A stretch of 38,497 bases of DNA from CAKUFA01 sp963627465 (GTDB lineage: Bacteria > Bacillota > Clostridia > Christensenellales > Aristaeellaceae). The position numbers were made by a program, and so were the translations under genes. The stretch spans positions 1-38,497 of the forward strand of contig CAVGBO010000040.1 in assembly GCA_963627465.1 (NCBI GenBank). The letters run 5' to 3'. Every line of letters starts with the position of its first letter. Position 1 is the stretch's first letter. A model generated the notes under the pieces. It was given only the letters and a program-made list of their open reading frames with translations, searched no databases and was not told where the DNA came from. Below, in pieces: positions 17,365 to 25,988 of the stretch.

Positions 17365-17403
17365 AACGTTTGAACTTCATTCCACCACAAGGGAGGTTGT
17401 CGA

Positions 17404-18345
17404 ATGGTAAGCGCTGCACGCAGTGATATTCATAAGAAGCCCATCGGCCCGCGAATCAAGAAATATGCCGGTTTCTACCTGCTGTTTCTGCCTGTACTGG
17501 CGTTTTTGATTGTTTTCCACTATTTGCCTATGTTCGGCATCTACTTCGCCTTCACCAAATACACCATCATTAAGGATCCTGTATGGGTGGGGTTGAAGAA
17601 CTTTGAGCGGCTTTTCTCCATGCCGAATTTCTGGAGCGCCTTCTACAACACGCTGGAGTTGAGTGTTGTGAAGCTGCTCCTGACCACGGCTTTCTCGGTC
17701 ATTCTGTCCCTGCTGCTGAACGAGATGATCAACATCCATGCCAAGAAGACGGCGCAGACCATCATCTATCTGCCCCACTTCATGTCCTGGGTGGTTACGG
17801 CATCCGTTTTCCAGCTGATTCTTTCTCCCTCCACTGCCGGTTTGGTGAACCAGGTACTGATGAGCCTGGGTATTACCGATCAGGGCATTTACTTCTTGGG
17901 AAGTTCCCAGTGGTGGAAGTTCGCTTACTACATCATCAACATCTGGCATGATACCGGGTGGGGCACCATCATCTTCATGGCAACGCTGACGGGTATTGAT
18001 CCCGGCATTTACGAAGCCGCTTCCATTGACGGCGCAGGCCGCTGGAAGAAGATGTGGTATGTTACCCTGCCTGCCTTGGCCAACACCATTATCACCGTGC
18101 TGATCCTGAACCTGGCCAAGATCATGAACCTTTTCGAAAGCGTATTCGTGCTGCAAAACGACGCCGTCATGGACGTGTCGCAGGTATTGCAGACTTATGT
18201 ATACTATCAGACCTTTAACAGCGGCGGCATCCCGGACTACGGCTATACCACGGCTATTGGCCTGTTCCGCTCCTTGGTGGGCATGGTGCTGATGCTCGTG
18301 TGCAACTATGCCAGCAAGAAAGTCCGCGGCCGGGGCATTGTGTAA
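17404..18345 (+). CDS. ABC sugar transporter permease (LplB-type)
   Basis: This 313-residue inner-membrane permease has six predicted TM helices and the cytoplasmic EAA loop that docks the ATPase, visible as EAASIDGAGRWKKMWYVTLP. The N-terminus GPRIKKYAGFYLLFLPVLAF is typical of the LplB/YtcP group that imports complex plant oligosaccharides. GGGAGG lies 7 bp before the ATG. It is coupled to the binding protein upstream through a 127-bp spacer with a stem-loop and to the second permease 17 bp downstream. No ATPase is encoded nearby, as usual for this group, which shares an MsmX-type ATPase. Confidence 0.95.
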   Translation: MVSAARSDIHKKPIGPRIKKYAGFYLLFLPVLAFLIVFHYLPMFGIYFAFTKYTIIKDPVWVGLKNFERLFSMPNFWSAFYNTLELSVVKLLLTTAFSVILSLLLNEMINIHAKKTAQTIIYLPHFMSWVVTASVFQLILSPSTAGLVNQVLMSLGITDQGIYFLGSSQWWKFAYYIINIWHDTGWGTIIFMATLTGIDPGIYEAASIDGAGRWKKMWYVTLPALANTIITVLILNLAKIMNLFESVFVLQNDAVMDVSQVLQTYVYYQTFNSGGIPDYGYTTAIGLFRSLVGMVLMLVCNYASKKVRGRGIV

Positions 18346-18362
18346 GGAAGGAGGAGCGAAAG

Positions 18363-19235
18363 ATGCAAACTGCTAAGTCTACACCCCACGTTAAGAAGAG
18401 CCATAAACATGTGGGCGTTTTCCCGGTGATTAACGGCATCCTGTTTGTCATCGTGTGCCTCATCATCCTTATTCCTCTGTGGAAGGTATTGGTGGACTCT
18501 CTGGATCTGACCACCGGCTACGGCATGAAGCTCTTCCCGGAGAAGTTCGGTTTTGAAGGCTACATCACCGTGCTGACCAACCCGACCTTGGTAACTCCCT
18601 TGTGGAACAGCGTCATCACCACTGTCAGCGGCACGCTGCTGGGTCTGCTCCTGTCCACCTTGGGCGCATACGTGCTGATTCAGTTCGATATGCCTGGCCG
18701 TGGCCTTTTCGCCGGCCTACTGCTGTTCACCATGATTTTCTCCGGCGGCATGATTCCCAGCTACATTGTGATGCGGAATCTTGGCTTGACCAACACCCTG
18801 TGGGTGGTCATCCTGTTGCCAGCCATCAACGTGTACAATCTGGTGCTCATGCGGAACTTCTTCGAAGGCATTCCCAACAGCCTGTTTGAAAGCGCAACTC
18901 TGGACGGCTGCACGCCTATGCAGACTTTCTACAAGATTGCCCTTCCTCTGTCCAAGGCTGCACTGGCATCCATCGGTTTGATGTTTGCCGTGTCCTACTG
19001 GAACGATTACACCAACTACAAGCTGTACATCACCAAAGCGGACCTTTACAACTTCCAGATGAAGCTTCGCTCCATGATGATGGGCTCCAACTTGCCAACT
19101 GCTCTTGGCAGTGCAACGGAAAACACGGTGCAGAACGCTGCGGTGATCGTGGCCATCCTGCCCTTCATGATCCTGTATCCCTTCCTGCAAAAGTACTTCG
19201 TTAAGGGCATCAACATTGGTGCTGTGAAGGAGTAA
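18363..19235 (+). CDS. ABC sugar transporter permease (YtcP/AraQ-type)
   Basis: This is the second permease of the heterodimeric importer channel. The 290-residue protein has a cytoplasmic N-terminus, a first TM at VFPVINGILFVIVCLIILIP, five more helices and the EAA-type loop ESATLDGCTPMQTFYKIALP. The segment YWNDYTNYKLYI near the end is typical for the family. AAGGAGGAG directly upstream supports ATG 18363 rather than the longer in-frame extension from 18300, which would overlap the first permease. It ends in a hairpin (19254-19284). Confidence 0.95.
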   Translation: MQTAKSTPHVKKSHKHVGVFPVINGILFVIVCLIILIPLWKVLVDSLDLTTGYGMKLFPEKFGFEGYITVLTNPTLVTPLWNSVITTVSGTLLGLLLSTLGAYVLIQFDMPGRGLFAGLLLFTMIFSGGMIPSYIVMRNLGLTNTLWVVILLPAINVYNLVLMRNFFEGIPNSLFESATLDGCTPMQTFYKIALPLSKAALASIGLMFAVSYWNDYTNYKLYITKADLYNFQMKLRSMMMGSNLPTALGSATENTVQNAAVIVAILPFMILYPFLQKYFVKGINIGAVKE

Positions 19236-19253
19236 CCTCCGGCAGGAATCCAT

Positions 19254-19290
19254 AGAGCCTGCGTCGAAACAGCACGCAGGCTCTATTCTT
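19254..19290 (+). terminator. Hairpin after the permease genes, partial terminator
   Basis: A perfect 10-bp stem AGAGCCTGCG (19254-19263) with CGCAGGCTCT (19275-19284) is followed by ATTCTTGTT, a poor T-run. The next gene has no visible promoter, so incomplete termination and read-through are likely. Confidence 0.65.
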
Positions 19291-19323
19291 GTTGATACGA
19301 TTAAAGCAATAGGAGAAGGAGAC

Positions 19324-20031
19324 ATGCAAATGAAAACGATTTTCTGGGCAGGGGACTCAACAGTCAAGCAGAACAGTATCCTGACCTTTCCGCAGACGGG
19401 CATTGGACAGGTGTTTGACCGGTATACCAAGCGGTATGAAGTGGTGATTGCCAACATGGCAGAAAATGGCCGCTCCACCAAGCAGTTTATTGATGAAGGC
19501 CGCCTTGCGCCGATTTATGATCAAATCAAGAAAGATGATTTCCTGTTCATCCAGTTTGGTCACAATGATGAAAAGGTTGCCGATCCTGCCCGGTATGCGG
19601 ATCCGGACACGGATTTCTGTGTGAATCTGGAGAAGTTCGTCAATGTTGCCCGCAACAAGGGGGCACATCCTGTGTTCATTACCCCGGTGACCCGCAGAAA
19701 AAGGGAAACGGCAGCTTTCTCTCATGACCAGTGGGCGGAAGCAATGCGCCGCACGGGCAAGCGGCTTGATGTTCCAGTCATTGACCTGACAAAAATGAGC
19801 GAGGAGCTTGTGGATCACCTGCCGGAAGAGGAAAGTGCCAAGCTGTACATGATTTTCCCGGCAGGCATGTATCGGTACTATCCGGAAGGCAAGGAGGACA
19901 ACACCCATCTTCAGCCGGAGGGGGCAATGATCTATGCAGGGATGATTGCCAAGGAGCTGAAAAAGCTGGGCGGCATCTATGCGGAGCTTCTCTGTGATGA
20001 ATATGATGAATGGATGGAGGGACAGCAATGA
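19324..20031 (+). CDS. Cytoplasmic rhamnogalacturonan acetylesterase (SGNH hydrolase, CE12-type)
   Basis: The enzyme removes O-acetyl groups from the rhamnogalacturonan I backbone or its oligomers. SGNH blocks are all present: GDST (S12), NGRSTKQF (block II Gly), FGHND (N81) and DNTHLQPEGA (D192, H195). The sequence resembles YesT/RhgT-type esterases and has the compact length of 235 residues. There is no signal peptide, so deacetylation should occur in the cytoplasm after uptake. Two closely spaced starts (19324, 19330) follow AGGAGAAGGAG; either is possible. The stop overlaps the GH43 start in ATGA, which gives translational coupling. Confidence 0.93.
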   Translation: MQMKTIFWAGDSTVKQNSILTFPQTGIGQVFDRYTKRYEVVIANMAENGRSTKQFIDEGRLAPIYDQIKKDDFLFIQFGHNDEKVADPARYADPDTDFCVNLEKFVNVARNKGAHPVFITPVTRRKRETAAFSHDQWAEAMRRTGKRLDVPVIDLTKMSEELVDHLPEEESAKLYMIFPAGMYRYYPEGKEDNTHLQPEGAMIYAGMIAKELKKLGGIYAELLCDEYDEWMEGQQ

Positions 20032-21671
20032 CGGATAGGCTCTGGTGCGCTGACTGCGGTGACGGCACGTACCGCAATCCGGTGCTGATGTGCGACTATT
20101 CTGACCCGGACGTAATTCGGGTAGGGGATACTTATTACCTGACGGCCTCTACCTTCAATTACGTGCCCGGTCTGCCCATTCTTACCTCCAAGGATTTGGT
20201 GAATTGGACGCTGGTGAACTATGCTCTGCCCAATATTCCTGATCCTCGGTATGCCGTGCCTCGCCATGCGCAGGGAGTGTGGGCACCTGCCATCCGCTAC
20301 CATGATGGTCGGTTCTATATCTACTACGGTATGCCGGATGAGGGCATCTTCATGGTTTCGGCGGAGGATGCACTGGGACAATGGGATCTGCCGGTTTGCG
20401 TATTGCCGGGAAAAGGATTGATTGATCCCTGCCCCTTCTGGGATGATGACGGTTCTGCCTGGGTGGTGCACGGCTATGCAAAGAGCCGTATCGGCTTCAA
20501 GTCCATCCTTGGCCTTTTCCCCATGAGTCGGGACGGCAAGCGTGCCATTGGCGATGATCACTTGATCTTTGATGGTCAGCACACCCAGCCTACCATTGAA
20601 GGCCCTAAGATGTATAAGCGAAACGGCCTGTATTACATTTTTGCACCGGCAGGCGGTGTGGCAACCGGCTGGCAGACCGTGCTCCGCAGCAGCAGCATTC
20701 ACGGCCCCTATGAGGAAAAGATTGTCCTGAAGCAGGGCAGCACGGTGGTCAATGGTCCTCATCAGGGCGGATGGGTGACTGCGCCCAACGGTGAGGATTG
20801 GTTCCTCCACTTCCAAAGCCGGGGACTGTATGGCCGTATTACCCATCTGCAGCCTATGCATTGGGAAGAAGACGGCTGGCCTTCCATGGGCGTAAAGGAT
20901 GAGCATCCGGTGGATCCTGCCACAGTAAAAGCAGGGGAAGATGCAGGCGAAGCAGCCATTGCCGCTGCAAGCACGGCATGCGGTGTGCCAGTGATGCGCC
21001 ACAAGAAACCTGCAGCACCTGAGCAGCCGATGACCTCTGAACAGGCCTCCGATGACTTTACCGGCAAAAAGCTAGGCTTGCAGTGGCAGTTTATGGGCAA
21101 CTGGCGGCAGGACTTCTTTGCCGCAGGAGACGGCAAGCTGAAGCTTTATGCACGAAAGCTGCCGGCAGGGGGCAATACCTTGTGGGATGCCCCTCAAGTG
21201 CTGACGCAAAAGATTGCCTGCCCGGCCTTCACGGTAGATACCGGGGTGGACGTTGCGGAGCTTCAGCCGGGCGGACAGGCTGGCATTGCACTCATTGGCG
21301 GACAGTATGCAGGAGTGGCCATTCGGGTGGACGAAAATGGCCTACGGATGGACTACATCCTTTCCGGCGGTGTCAATCATGCAGAAACGGTGTGCAATAC
21401 CATCGCCCTACCCAAGGATGTGCATCATGTGGCACTGCGCATGACACTGACGCCTACAGGCTATGATCAGGCAGAGGCTGTGTTCAGCTTCAGTTTGGAC
21501 GGGCAGAGTTACCAAGTAATTGGCCAACCCTTCAGCCCTGAACGGGGAACCTGGGTGGGTGCACGGCCTTCACTGTTTGCTATGCCCCTGCAGGGCGGAG
21601 ATGATGCAGGCTCTGCGGTGTTTGATGCGTTTACGGTTACGCCGGCGGTATCCTATCCCTTTGATGAGTAA
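20028..21671 (+). CDS. GH43 glycosidase (beta-xylosidase / arabinofuranosidase type), cytoplasmic
   Basis: This five-bladed propeller glycosidase presumably trims arabinose or xylose side chains from imported pectic or hemicellulosic oligomers. Catalytic triad positions: D26 (general base, YSDPD), D133 (pKa modulator, LIDPCPFWDDDG) and E191 (general acid, PTIEGPKMY). The C-terminal third (about 340-545) is a GH43 C2/concanavalin-like beta-sandwich beginning DDFTGKKLGLQWQFMGN. The length of 547 residues fits the two-domain subfamilies. GGAGG at 20014-20018 favours ATG 20028; an in-frame ATG at 20010 overlaps the SD. There is no signal peptide. The exact substrate cannot be read from sequence alone. 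Confidence 0.93.
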   Translation: MTDRLWCADCGDGTYRNPVLMCDYSDPDVIRVGDTYYLTASTFNYVPGLPILTSKDLVNWTLVNYALPNIPDPRYAVPRHAQGVWAPAIRYHDGRFYIYYGMPDEGIFMVSAEDALGQWDLPVCVLPGKGLIDPCPFWDDDGSAWVVHGYAKSRIGFKSILGLFPMSRDGKRAIGDDHLIFDGQHTQPTIEGPKMYKRNGLYYIFAPAGGVATGWQTVLRSSSIHGPYEEKIVLKQGSTVVNGPHQGGWVTAPNGEDWFLHFQSRGLYGRITHLQPMHWEEDGWPSMGVKDEHPVDPATVKAGEDAGEAAIAAASTACGVPVMRHKKPAAPEQPMTSEQASDDFTGKKLGLQWQFMGNWRQDFFAAGDGKLKLYARKLPAGGNTLWDAPQVLTQKIACPAFTVDTGVDVAELQPGGQAGIALIGGQYAGVAIRVDENGLRMDYILSGGVNHAETVCNTIALPKDVHHVALRMTLTPTGYDQAEAVFSFSLDGQSYQVIGQPFSPERGTWVGARPSLFAMPLQGGDDAGSAVFDAFTVTPAVSYPFDE

Positions 21672-21718
21672 AAAAGATGGGGGCGAGCTTCATCGCACGT
21701 CCCCATCAGGAAATTTTT
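21671..21718. terminator. Bidirectional terminator between GH43 and MATE genes
   Basis: GATGGGG(G)CG (21676-21685) pairs with CGTCCCCATC (21698-21707), with an A-run on the left (Us for the minus strand) and a T-run on the right (Us for the plus strand). Confidence 0.88.
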
Positions 21719-23087
21719 ACTTATCCAGTTTCACTCTGTTCTTCCGCCATATGCCGGTCAAATAGAACAGGAAGAGTATCAAAGCACTGATGCCGTTGGA
21801 AATGACCACGGAATACCACACGCTGCGGACGCCCATGTGCAGCACCTGATCCAGCAGGTACAGGGAGGCAAAGCGGAAAATCCACAACCGAGCCGCTTCA
21901 ATGGACATGGTGATTTCCGTGTGACCGGAACCCTGAAAGAGTCCCGCCGTGGCATTGTAAACGCCATTAGAGAAGCACCACAGGGCAAGAATGCTCAGGA
22001 AATCCGCCGCCATGGCAATAACGTCTGCATCTGTGGCAAAGATGCTGACCACAGCGGTGGACACAACGGGGCGGGACAACACAAGACCGCCCACCAGCAG
22101 AAATGCCACGGCGGCAATCATGGAAACGTGGTAACCCTTTTCCGCACGGTCAGGCTGATCAGCCCCCATGTTTTGCCCGGTAATGGTGGCAACGGCGGAG
22201 CCGATGGCATTGGAGGGCAGGGAAATCAAGCCGTTCACCTTATTGCCGATACCATAGGCGGCCATGGCGTTGACGCCGTAAGCATAGACGTTTCGGCTCA
22301 TGAGGAGAAAGCCAAACTGCATGGCACTGCTGCCCAAAGCCGTTGGCAAGCCGATGCGGATAATTTCCTGCAGCTTGGACTTTTCCAGCTTCATCTTGGT
22401 GCGCTGGAGGCGAACCTGTGCATTGGGTCTGGTGAGCAGCACCAGCACAACAATCGCAGGCACGGCCTTAGCCAATACGGTGGCCAGTGCGGCACCGGCA
22501 GCGCCCCAGTGGATGACTACCATCAACAGGGGATCCAGCACCATGTTAATGAGGATACCCAGCAGGTTCATCAGCATAGGCTGCACCGTATCACCGTGTG
22601 CCTGACGAATGGCCTGAAAGATGTTGACCGTAAACAGGAAAGGCATGTCAAAGGACACAACACGAAGATAGGTGGTAGCGTGTTGCCAGGTTTCACCGTC
22701 CGAGCCAAGCCAAGTGACGATGGAGGGCGTAAAAATCTCCAAGGCAAGGACGCATGCAAGGCAGAACAGCATGGAGCAGAAGTAAATCTGGTTGGCCATC
22801 TTCTCTGCTTCCTCATGCCGCCCGGCACCCACGTACTGGGAAATCAGCACCGATCCTGCCACGGTAAGTCCGCTGCCAAAGTTGACCACGGTGCTTTGCA
22901 CAGGGGTCACAAGGCTGATGGCGGCCAAGGGGGAAGTACCGATGCGTCCCAGCCAGAAGGTATCCGTCAGGTTGTACATCGTCTGCAGAAAGCTATTGAT
23001 GATGACGGGAACGGCAATGGAAAGAATGGCCTGAAGAAGGTTTCCGTGAAGGATGAGCTCTGTGTTGCCACGCGCAAGCCGTTTCAA
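21717..23087 (-). CDS. MATE-family multidrug/metabolite efflux transporter
   Basis: This is a 12-TM Na+/H+-coupled exporter of the MATE family. The N-terminus ILSIAVPVIINSFLQTMYNLTDTFWLGRIG is the classic MatE start, and the second half repeats it at GLPTALGSSAMQFGF. The 456 residues are full length. The start is TTG at 23087 with a GAGGTG Shine-Dalgarno 7-8 bp upstream; there is no ATG nearby. The gene sits inside the pectin locus on the opposite strand and shares its upstream region with GH105; an operator-like site (23149-23162) overlaps its -35. The exported substrate is unknown. A role in exporting a by-product of pectin breakdown is only a guess from position. Confidence 0.93.
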   Translation of the reverse strand: MKRLARGNTELILHGNLLQAILSIAVPVIINSFLQTMYNLTDTFWLGRIGTSPLAAISLVTPVQSTVVNFGSGLTVAGSVLISQYVGAGRHEEAEKMANQIYFCSMLFCLACVLALEIFTPSIVTWLGSDGETWQHATTYLRVVSFDMPFLFTVNIFQAIRQAHGDTVQPMLMNLLGILINMVLDPLLMVVIHWGAAGAALATVLAKAVPAIVVLVLLTRPNAQVRLQRTKMKLEKSKLQEIIRIGLPTALGSSAMQFGFLLMSRNVYAYGVNAMAAYGIGNKVNGLISLPSNAIGSAVATITGQNMGADQPDRAEKGYHVSMIAAVAFLLVGGLVLSRPVVSTAVVSIFATDADVIAMAADFLSILALWCFSNGVYNATAGLFQGSGHTEITMSIEAARLWIFRFASLYLLDQVLHMGVRSVWYSVVISNGISALILFLFYLTGIWRKNRVKLDK

Positions 23088-23124
23088 TGCTTGTCACCTC
23101 ACATCCGTTGATTTAGACGGGCTC

Positions 23125-23153
23125 ATTATACACCTGCTGTTATAAAAAAGAAA
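23125..23153 (-). promoter_or_regulatory. Probable promoter of the MATE gene
   Basis: On the minus strand TTTCTT (23148-23153, weak), a 17-bp spacer and a perfect TATAAT (23125-23130). The -35 is overlapped by the operator-like sequence at 23149-23162. Confidence 0.6.
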
Positions 23154-23162
23154 GCGTTTACA
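23149..23162. promoter_or_regulatory. Operator-like site 1 (cre/LacI-type)
   Basis: AGAAAGCGTTTACA matches the Bacillota cre consensus TGWAARCGYTWNCA at 13 of 14 positions. It shares the core AAGCGTTTA with site 2, in opposite orientation, with centres about 51 bp apart. It overlaps the -35 of the MATE promoter. Confidence 0.55.
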
Positions 23163-23200
23163 GAAAACTTTTTATCTTCACCTAAAAAGAAAACTTCAGG

Positions 23201-23214
23201 AATAAACGCTTGCA
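23201..23214. promoter_or_regulatory. Operator-like site 2 (cre/LacI-type)
   Basis: AATAAACGCTTGCA matches the cre consensus at 12 of 14 positions; its complement contains AAGCGTTTA as in site 1. It ends 18 bp upstream of the GH105 -35. Confidence 0.5.
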
Positions 23215-23232
23215 GGAAATTATGATGTTCCG

Positions 23233-23261
23233 TTGACAAGGGAAAAAACCTAAGGTATAAT
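23233..23261 (+). promoter_or_regulatory. Consensus sigma-A promoter of the GH105-GH28-epimerase operon
   Basis: A perfect TTGACA (23233-23238), a 17-bp spacer and a perfect TATAAT (23256-23261) lie about 50 bp before the GH105 start. Such a strong core promoter suggests control by repression. Confidence 0.9.
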
Positions 23262-23310
23262 GTGCTCAAGTTGATAATGCTTACATTACCATACAGAAGG
23301 AGAGACTGCC

Positions 23311-24411
23311 ATGAAGGATGTTCAGAAGTATGTGCTCAGCTTTCTTGATGCCTACCATCCCTATAAGGAGTACTGGAACTATGAGGATGGGTGTGTGCTG
23401 ATCGGCTGCATCGATCTCTACGAAGCCACCGGGGAAGATGTGTATCGCAAGTTCGTGCTGGACTATTTGTCCAGTCGGGTAGAGGCGGATGGCACTATCC
23501 CCACCTTCGAGAAGAAATTCAACATTGACTCCATCAACAGTGGCAAGGCACTGTTCTTCGCATGGAAGGAAACCGGGGAGGAACGGTATCGCAAAGCGAT
23601 TGAATTCCACATGGATCGGCTTCGTCAGCATCCTCGCTGTGAATGCGGGAATTTCTGGCACAAGGCCATCTATCCCGAACAGATTTGGCTGGATGGTCTG
23701 TACATGGCGCAGCCTTTCTACATGGCCTACGAAACCACCTTTGACGGGTTGGCGAATGTGGCAGATATCACCAAGCAGTTTGCCAATGTGCGCCGGTATC
23801 TGTATGATGAAGAGAAACAACTGAGCTATCATGCCTGTGATATGGCCAAGCAGCAGCCTTGGGCAAACAAGGAAACGGGATGCTCCAAGAACTTCTGGCT
23901 CCGCTCCATGGGTTGGTATCTGATGGCGATGATCGACTGCATCGGCATTCTGGGACCGGACAAGCTGTATGAGCACTATCGGGCACTGGTGGATCTCTTC
24001 CGGGAAACCCTGCGAGGCATCCTCCGCTATCAGGACAAGGAAACCGGCCTGTTTTATCAGGTAATTGATCACGGCGAGGTGCCGGGTAATTACTTGGAAA
24101 CCTCGGGCTCTGCCATGGTAGCCTATGCCATATTGAAGGCCGTCCGCCTAGGTGTGATCAATGAGGAAAAGTATGCGGCCTTGGGACGCAAAGCCTTTGA
24201 GCATCTGGTCAGCGACAAGCTTCAGCCGGATGAAAATGGCAACCTGCACCTGACCGACATTTGCTGGGTGGCAGGCCTTGGCCCTGGCGAAAAGCGAGAT
24301 GGCTCTGTGGCCTATTACCTGTCTGAGCCCCGGGTCAGTGATGACAGCAAGGGCGTAGGTCCTTTCATGATGGCCTATGCAGAGTACCTGAATGCCGAAG
24401 AAAAAGCCTGA
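23311..24411 (+). CDS. GH105 unsaturated rhamnogalacturonyl hydrolase (YteR/YesR-like), cytoplasmic
   Basis: The enzyme removes the 4,5-unsaturated galacturonic acid that lyases leave at the non-reducing end of rhamnogalacturonan oligomers, by hydration of the double bond. The (alpha/alpha)6 barrel is full length at 366 residues. The signature FWHKAIYPEQIWLDGLYMAQPF contains H117 and the catalytic Asp D128 (Asp143 in YteR); a second conserved block is WLRSMGWYLMAMID. There is no signal peptide. AAGGAG 9 bp upstream supports the ATG. It is the first gene of a three-gene operon with GH28 and the epimerase. It implies that lyase products enter the cell, although no lyase gene lies in the window. 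Confidence 0.95.
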   Translation: MKDVQKYVLSFLDAYHPYKEYWNYEDGCVLIGCIDLYEATGEDVYRKFVLDYLSSRVEADGTIPTFEKKFNIDSINSGKALFFAWKETGEERYRKAIEFHMDRLRQHPRCECGNFWHKAIYPEQIWLDGLYMAQPFYMAYETTFDGLANVADITKQFANVRRYLYDEEKQLSYHACDMAKQQPWANKETGCSKNFWLRSMGWYLMAMIDCIGILGPDKLYEHYRALVDLFRETLRGILRYQDKETGLFYQVIDHGEVPGNYLETSGSAMVAYAILKAVRLGVINEEKYAALGRKAFEHLVSDKLQPDENGNLHLTDICWVAGLGPGEKRDGSVAYYLSEPRVSDDSKGVGPFMMAYAEYLNAEEKA

Positions 24412-24427
24412 CAGGAGGAATGAAACC

Positions 24428-25984
24428 ATGAAGCTGACTTGTTTGTTTGTTTCAGGCAGAAGTGCCGCCCTTCAGCTGGAAGACGGCGGACTGTACAACA
24501 CCTTGAAGCCCTATACCCTGCGCATCAATGGTGAACGCCGGGTGACCACTGACCGAGTGGTAACGAACCTGTACGGACTGTGGCCGGATGCGGATTATAC
24601 GGTGGAGGTACTGGATGGTGAGGAACAGGCGGCAGTGATCTCCTTCCATACTGCCTTTGAAAGCGTAACCTTGAATGTGCACCGCTTCGGTGCGATCGGT
24701 GACGGTGTCCATGACGATACCCCTGCTATTCAGGCGGCAATCCTGTGCTGCCCTGCAAAAGGCCGGGTGCTGATTCCAAAGGGAAAGTATGTGGTAACGC
24801 CTCTGTTCCTGAAAAGCCACATGTCCATTGAACTGGCAGAAGGCGCAGAGTTGTGCCTGAACACGGATCGGCATTGCTTCCCCATCCTTCCTGGTGCAAC
24901 AGAAACGACGGATGAAACCGGTGATTACAACCTTGGCACATGGGAAGGGAATCCGCTGGATGCCTTCGCTGCATTGATTACCGGCGTAGATGTGGAGGAT
25001 GTGAGCATTTACGGTCCCGGTAAGCTGAACGGCAGAGCAGATCAAGCGGATTGGTGGGTGAACCGGAAGCAGAAGAACATCGCTTGGCGCGGGCGGATGG
25101 TTTTCTTGTGCCGCTGCAGCAATGTTACTCTGCAGGGAGTCAGCGTATGCAACAGCCCCTCCTGGAATTTGCATCCCTACTTCAGCAATGATCTGAAGTT
25201 TATCGGCATCTCTGTTACCGCTCCTGCGGACAGCCCCAACACGGATGGCTTTGACCCGGAAAGCTGCAAGAATGTGCTGCTGGCCGGTGCCCATTTCTCC
25301 TTGGGGGATGACTGCATTGCCATTAAGGCCGGAAAAATCTACATGGGCAGCACCTACAAGACGCCTTGCCAACACGTGGAAATCACCCATTGCCTGATGG
25401 AGAATGGCCACGGCGGCGTAACCATCGGCAGCGAAATGGCTGGCGGCGTTCATGACGTGCTGGTGCACGACTGCCTGATGCGCAACACCGACCGGGGGCT
25501 GCGGGTCAAAACACGCAGAGGTCGGGGCAAAGACGGTGTGATCGATGAAATTGTCTTTGAACGGGTGAAGATGGAGCACGTAGGCGCACCCTTTGTGGTG
25601 AATTGCCTGTATTTCTGTGACCCGGATGGGCATACGGCCTGGGTGCAGTCTCGGGAAAAGTATCCCGTGGATGATTCTACCCCACGGATTGGCAAGGTGA
25701 TCTTCCGAGATGTACAGGCGGAAGACTGCGGAGCCTGTGCAGGCTACTTCCTTGGTCTGCCGGAGCAGCCCATTGAACAGGTGGAGATGGAGAATGTGAC
25801 CTTCACCTTTGACAAGCAGGGCAAGCCTATGCCTCCGGCTATGGCGGAAAATGTGGAGCCTTGCCTGAACCAAGGCATTATCGCCAAATATGTGGATCGC
25901 ATTGTGATGAAAAACGTGCACATGACGGGACAAGTAGGGGAGGCCCTGTCCTGCGAACAGGTTGCCCACGTGGAAGGAGCGTAA
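24428..25984 (+). CDS. GH28 polygalacturonase / exo-galacturonosidase, cytoplasmic
   Basis: The enzyme hydrolyses alpha-1,4-galacturonosyl bonds, or terminal GalA from pectic oligomers. A short fibronectin-III-like N-terminal domain (about 1-80) precedes the pectate-lyase-like beta-helix (RFGAIGDGVHDDTPAIQAAI). GH28 active-site motifs: SPNTDGFD (D273), GDDCIAIK (D294, D295), NGHGGVTIGSE (H328) and RVKT (R359, K361). The FN3-plus-GH28 arrangement is typical of exo-acting bacterial members. There is no signal peptide, so the substrate is imported oligomer. GGAGG 9 bp upstream selects ATG 24428, 16 bp after the GH105 stop. Confidence 0.95.
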   Translation: MKLTCLFVSGRSAALQLEDGGLYNTLKPYTLRINGERRVTTDRVVTNLYGLWPDADYTVEVLDGEEQAAVISFHTAFESVTLNVHRFGAIGDGVHDDTPAIQAAILCCPAKGRVLIPKGKYVVTPLFLKSHMSIELAEGAELCLNTDRHCFPILPGATETTDETGDYNLGTWEGNPLDAFAALITGVDVEDVSIYGPGKLNGRADQADWWVNRKQKNIAWRGRMVFLCRCSNVTLQGVSVCNSPSWNLHPYFSNDLKFIGISVTAPADSPNTDGFDPESCKNVLLAGAHFSLGDDCIAIKAGKIYMGSTYKTPCQHVEITHCLMENGHGGVTIGSEMAGGVHDVLVHDCLMRNTDRGLRVKTRRGRGKDGVIDEIVFERVKMEHVGAPFVVNCLYFCDPDGHTAWVQSREKYPVDDSTPRIGKVIFRDVQAEDCGACAGYFLGLPEQPIEQVEMENVTFTFDKQGKPMPPAMAENVEPCLNQGIIAKYVDRIVMKNVHMTGQVGEALSCEQVAHVEGA

Positions 25985-25988
25985 GCAA

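Noticed and set aside
21837..23111. 424-codon plus-strand frame opposite the MATE gene
   Set aside because: It is antisense to a full-length MATE transporter with clear family sequence; the Gly/His-rich product is an artefact.
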